Positions 28,392-30,134 of a stretch of DNA of 30,134 nucleotides are shown piece by piece. This stretch comes from a virus, in IMG/VR virus record IMGVR_UViG_3300027741_000193, positions 1-30,134 of that record; one strand, 5' to 3'. Each line of letters starts with the position of its first letter. Position 1 is the stretch's first letter. The notes below the pieces were generated by a model, which had not been told where the DNA came from, did not search any database, and saw only the letters and a list, made by a program, of their open reading frames with translations. The translations under genes and the position numbers were made by a program.

Positions 28392-28714
28392 CAGAACTCC
28401 TTGGCTGTCACGTTGTAGGTGACCGCTCCGTCAATGCTGACGTTCTCAGTGACGCTCATGATCGAGAACGAGCCGGAGGTGCCAGCTGCGTTCAGCGAGG
28501 TGATGAGTCCGTCTGGATCGTGGCACTCGATTTCCCACGTCTTCGTCACGAAGCCGGCCTTGCTGACCTTTCGGCCAGGAGTACCGGCAGAGCCGCCGAT
28601 GTTTGCGCGGTTGGAGATGTCGATCGTCTCGCACTCTTCCGTGAAAGTGGCCGAGATGATGCCTTCGCCGAACGGAGGAGCGGACGATGCGTCTTTGCCG
28701 AGAGTGATAGCCAT
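28391..28714 (-). CDS. Tail-tube-like protein, paralogue B
   Basis: A 107-aa paralogue: MAITLGKDASSAPPFGEGIISATFTEECETIDISNRANIGG...KTWEIECHDPDGLITSLNAAGTSGSFSIMSVTENVSIDGAVTYNVTAKEF. Shares LGKD, T-DIS, EC-D--G and DG--TY-V with A and C. Its ATG shares one base with the next gene's stop-start junction (TGATG, 28391). Confidence 0.75.
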   Translation of the reverse strand: MAITLGKDASSAPPFGEGIISATFTEECETIDISNRANIGGSAGTPGRKVSKAGFVTKTWEIECHDPDGLITSLNAAGTSGSFSIMSVTENVSIDGAVTYNVTAKEF

Positions 28715-28738
28715 ACGAGAAAGTCCCTGTGTGAGTGG

Positions 28739-29071
28739 TTAGGCGCTGACCGTGCGAGAACCGCTGACCGTGTAGGTGATGATTCCGTCCAGAGGCTGGC
28801 TCTGTCCGATATTCGTGCAGATGTACGTCGCGTTTCCGGTCTGCGTTCCGCTGATGGTGAACGTGCCACCAATGCTGACGCCAGGAGCGTCAACGCACTC
28901 AAGCTCAATCGTTTGCTCGATCAGAGCCTTGCGGAACTTGCGTGACGTGTCGCCGAACTTGGTGACGTCAACGTCGCTGGCAGAGTTCGTGACGGTGGCA
29001 GATCGAGCGTTCGCGACGCCCGTGACAGTCACGTCCTTGCCGAGCGTGATCTCGACGGTGCCAATAGCCAT
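28739..29071 (-). CDS. Tail-tube-like protein, paralogue C
   Basis: A 110-aa paralogue: MAIGTVEITLGKDVTVTGVANARSATVTNSASDVDVTKFGDTSRKFRKALIEQTIELECVDAPG...TFTISGTQTGNATYICTNIGQSQPLDGIITYTVSGSRTVSA. Shared with A and B: LGKD, DV(D/T)-type strand, ELEC-D--G and the closing DG-ITY-V. The least diverged N-terminus extends 5 residues beyond the others. Confidence 0.75.
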   Translation of the reverse strand: MAIGTVEITLGKDVTVTGVANARSATVTNSASDVDVTKFGDTSRKFRKALIEQTIELECVDAPGVSIGGTFTISGTQTGNATYICTNIGQSQPLDGIITYTVSGSRTVSA

Positions 29072-29160
29072 GTGTAGCCCTTGTGTGCGAGTGCCAGCAG
29101 TGCGGCTGGTTCGCTCACGGTATGGGCAGCAAGGACGAAACTAGACCGGGTGTGCCGCGG

Positions 29161-29835
29161 CTACCCTCCGCCGTATCGCAGTGAGTTCCGCCACTGCTCT
29201 GGAAGCTTGCCAGATTCAAGGGCAATCCTCGTGGCTCGTTCCATGTACTCCCTTCCACGCAGTTGCCGCGTGAATGAGAACAGGCCAATCTGCGGCACGC
29301 CATTCCTGCCGCCAGCCATAGGCTGCGAGTTCGTCAGCCTGCCGTAGACCCTCCTGCTGTACCTAGCCACGCCTGTGCGAGCGAACGGCTCAAACCAGTA
29401 CTTCGCTGTTCCACCGTACGCCTGGAGCGACGCTACCTTGTAGCCGCGAGTGTCGCCAGGCCCGACGACGACGGTCTTGCTCGCCGTTGAGTAGTCATAT
29501 TGCACACTTTTGCGCAAAAAGCCCTGTGGGAATCGTGGCGTTTTCCAGCTGGTGACGATGTCAGATTTCGGCACCTTGTTGATCACCGCATAGAGCTGGT
29601 AGCCGTGCCGCTCGCCAATCTTGTATCGGACTTCAGTTGCGCGAGGCGATCGCTGGCTGATGACCTTTCGCGAGCGTGCGGCTTTAAAAACGATTTGCCC
29701 AGCCTTTTTAAGCGATCGCCTGTTGGCTGCGTCAAGTAACCGCCTGACTGCCTCCGTCTCCCACGAGAACCTAGTACCAATGCGCCAACGGAATTCCGCA
29801 GGGAAGAACGACGGGTCAATATCTACGATGGACAC
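29161..29835 (-). CDS. Head-tail connector or tail completion protein
   Basis: A 224-aa protein from a GTG start with AGGAGG 6-7 nt upstream. The opening SIVDIDPSFFPAEFRWRIGTRFSWETEAVRRLLDAANRRSLKKAGQIVFKAARSRK followed by later beta strands resembles HK97-gp10-like tail completion proteins, which form a ring at the neck. Position between the upstream gene (29845-30120) and the tail-tube genes agrees. Not a certain family assignment. Confidence 0.65.
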   Translation of the reverse strand: MSIVDIDPSFFPAEFRWRIGTRFSWETEAVRRLLDAANRRSLKKAGQIVFKAARSRKVISQRSPRATEVRYKIGERHGYQLYAVINKVPKSDIVTSWKTPRFPQGFLRKSVQYDYSTASKTVVVGPGDTRGYKVASLQAYGGTAKYWFEPFARTGVARYSRRVYGRLTNSQPMAGGRNGVPQIGLFSFTRQLRGREYMERATRIALESGKLPEQWRNSLRYGGG

Positions 29836-29844
29836 GCGAGCCTC

Positions 29845-30120
29845 CTATGCAGTCGGAAGCACGTTCGCCTCAAAGACGCGGTACGTCGCCGTTATCACCG
29901 CTCGCCAGACGTTCCGCTCAGTCAGCGCGTCGTCAGGGTTTAGGTCAATGCTGACCGTCTGCGGACTCGTCACGCCAGCCGGCCATGTGACGCCAGAGCC
30001 GAACGAATGGGCACGCACGTAGAGCATGATGCTGTCGGCGAGGTCAAGCATTCCATCAACTTCAGCGTCAGTCGTGACGTGCCGCCCGACGAAGACCGTG
30101 ATGCCATAATCAATCTGCAT
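29845..30120 (-). CDS. Putative tail terminator or connector protein
   Basis: A 91-aa protein: MQIDYGITVFVGRHVTTDAEVDGMLDLADSIMLYVRAHSFGSGVTWPAGVTSPQTVSIDLNPDDALTERNVWRAVITATYRVFEANVLPTA. Beta-rich with a central helix, and the upstream neighbour of the completion-type protein, as tail-terminator proteins are. The SD cannot be judged because the window ends 14 bp upstream. Confidence 0.55.
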   Translation of the reverse strand: MQIDYGITVFVGRHVTTDAEVDGMLDLADSIMLYVRAHSFGSGVTWPAGVTSPQTVSIDLNPDDALTERNVWRAVITATYRVFEANVLPTA

Positions 30121-30134
30121 ATGCGTGCGACTCA

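Noticed and set aside
1-30134. CRISPR arrays, tRNA genes, rRNA genes and insertion sequences
   Set aside because: No regularly spaced repeats, no recognisable tRNA or rRNA sequence and no transposase were found by eye on either strand.

Overview
This window is part of a temperate tailed-phage genome (a siphovirus-like layout) that most likely infects a planctomycete. The phage assignment is direct: tape-measure protein, frameshifted tail assembly chaperone, tail-tube-like proteins, tyrosine integrase, RecT-like annealing protein and RusA-like resolvase all lie in one compact, mostly co-directional array. The planctomycete assignment is an inference. It rests mainly on the small secreted protein at 1039-1353, whose REGIG / CCFY / GVARGPRGW pattern I recall from Pirellulaceae-type genomes, and on the moderately GC-rich composition. 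No terminase, portal, capsid or DNA polymerase gene is present; these probably lie beyond the window edges.

Layout. Nearly all genes are on the minus strand, so transcription runs from high to low coordinates. From 30120 down to 22915 is the tail module: two connector or tail-completion proteins, three tandem tail-tube-like paralogues, the gpG/gpG-T chaperone pair made by a -1 frameshift, the tape measure, and two tail proteins. From 22862 to 16913 is a mixed late block: a metallophosphoesterase, a DUF6378-like protein, and a run of small membrane proteins around a membrane-anchored papain-like cysteine peptidase, possibly the lysis region. A plus-strand island (14961-16781) holds the integrase, a zinc-ribbon protein and a small conserved protein. 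It also contains about 200 bp of highly structured non-coding DNA (16359-16542). Divergent from the integrase is a small HTH gene (14586-14831), the likely lysogeny regulator or excisionase. From 14459 to 107 is the early operon: small regulatory genes, the RecT-like protein, a PAPS-reductase-like/ParB-like/DUF3440-tail module, a ParB-methyltransferase fusion, a replication-initiator-like protein with small HTH genes, a DnaN sliding clamp, a second DNA methyltransferase, PhoH and RusA.

Regulation that can be read from the sequence. Three promoter-like sites (14860-14838, 14537-14510, 13465-13438, all minus strand) could drive the regulator and the early operon. Four copies of a dyad (TARCG, 4 nt, CGYTA) lie inside or near these promoters, as expected of operators for one phage repressor. 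Four genes scattered over 22 kb share a different, previously unrecognised-looking motif that ends exactly at the start codon and replaces the Shine-Dalgarno sequence. Many minus-strand genes are coupled by 1- or 4-nt stop/start overlaps.

The integrase island has phage genes on both sides. The sequence therefore looks like the free (non-integrated) form of the genome, or a viral contig, rather than a prophage with int beside a host junction. The strongest leads are the start-codon-associated motif, the PAPS-reductase/ParB/DUF3440 module, the operator set and the structured region at 16359-16542.
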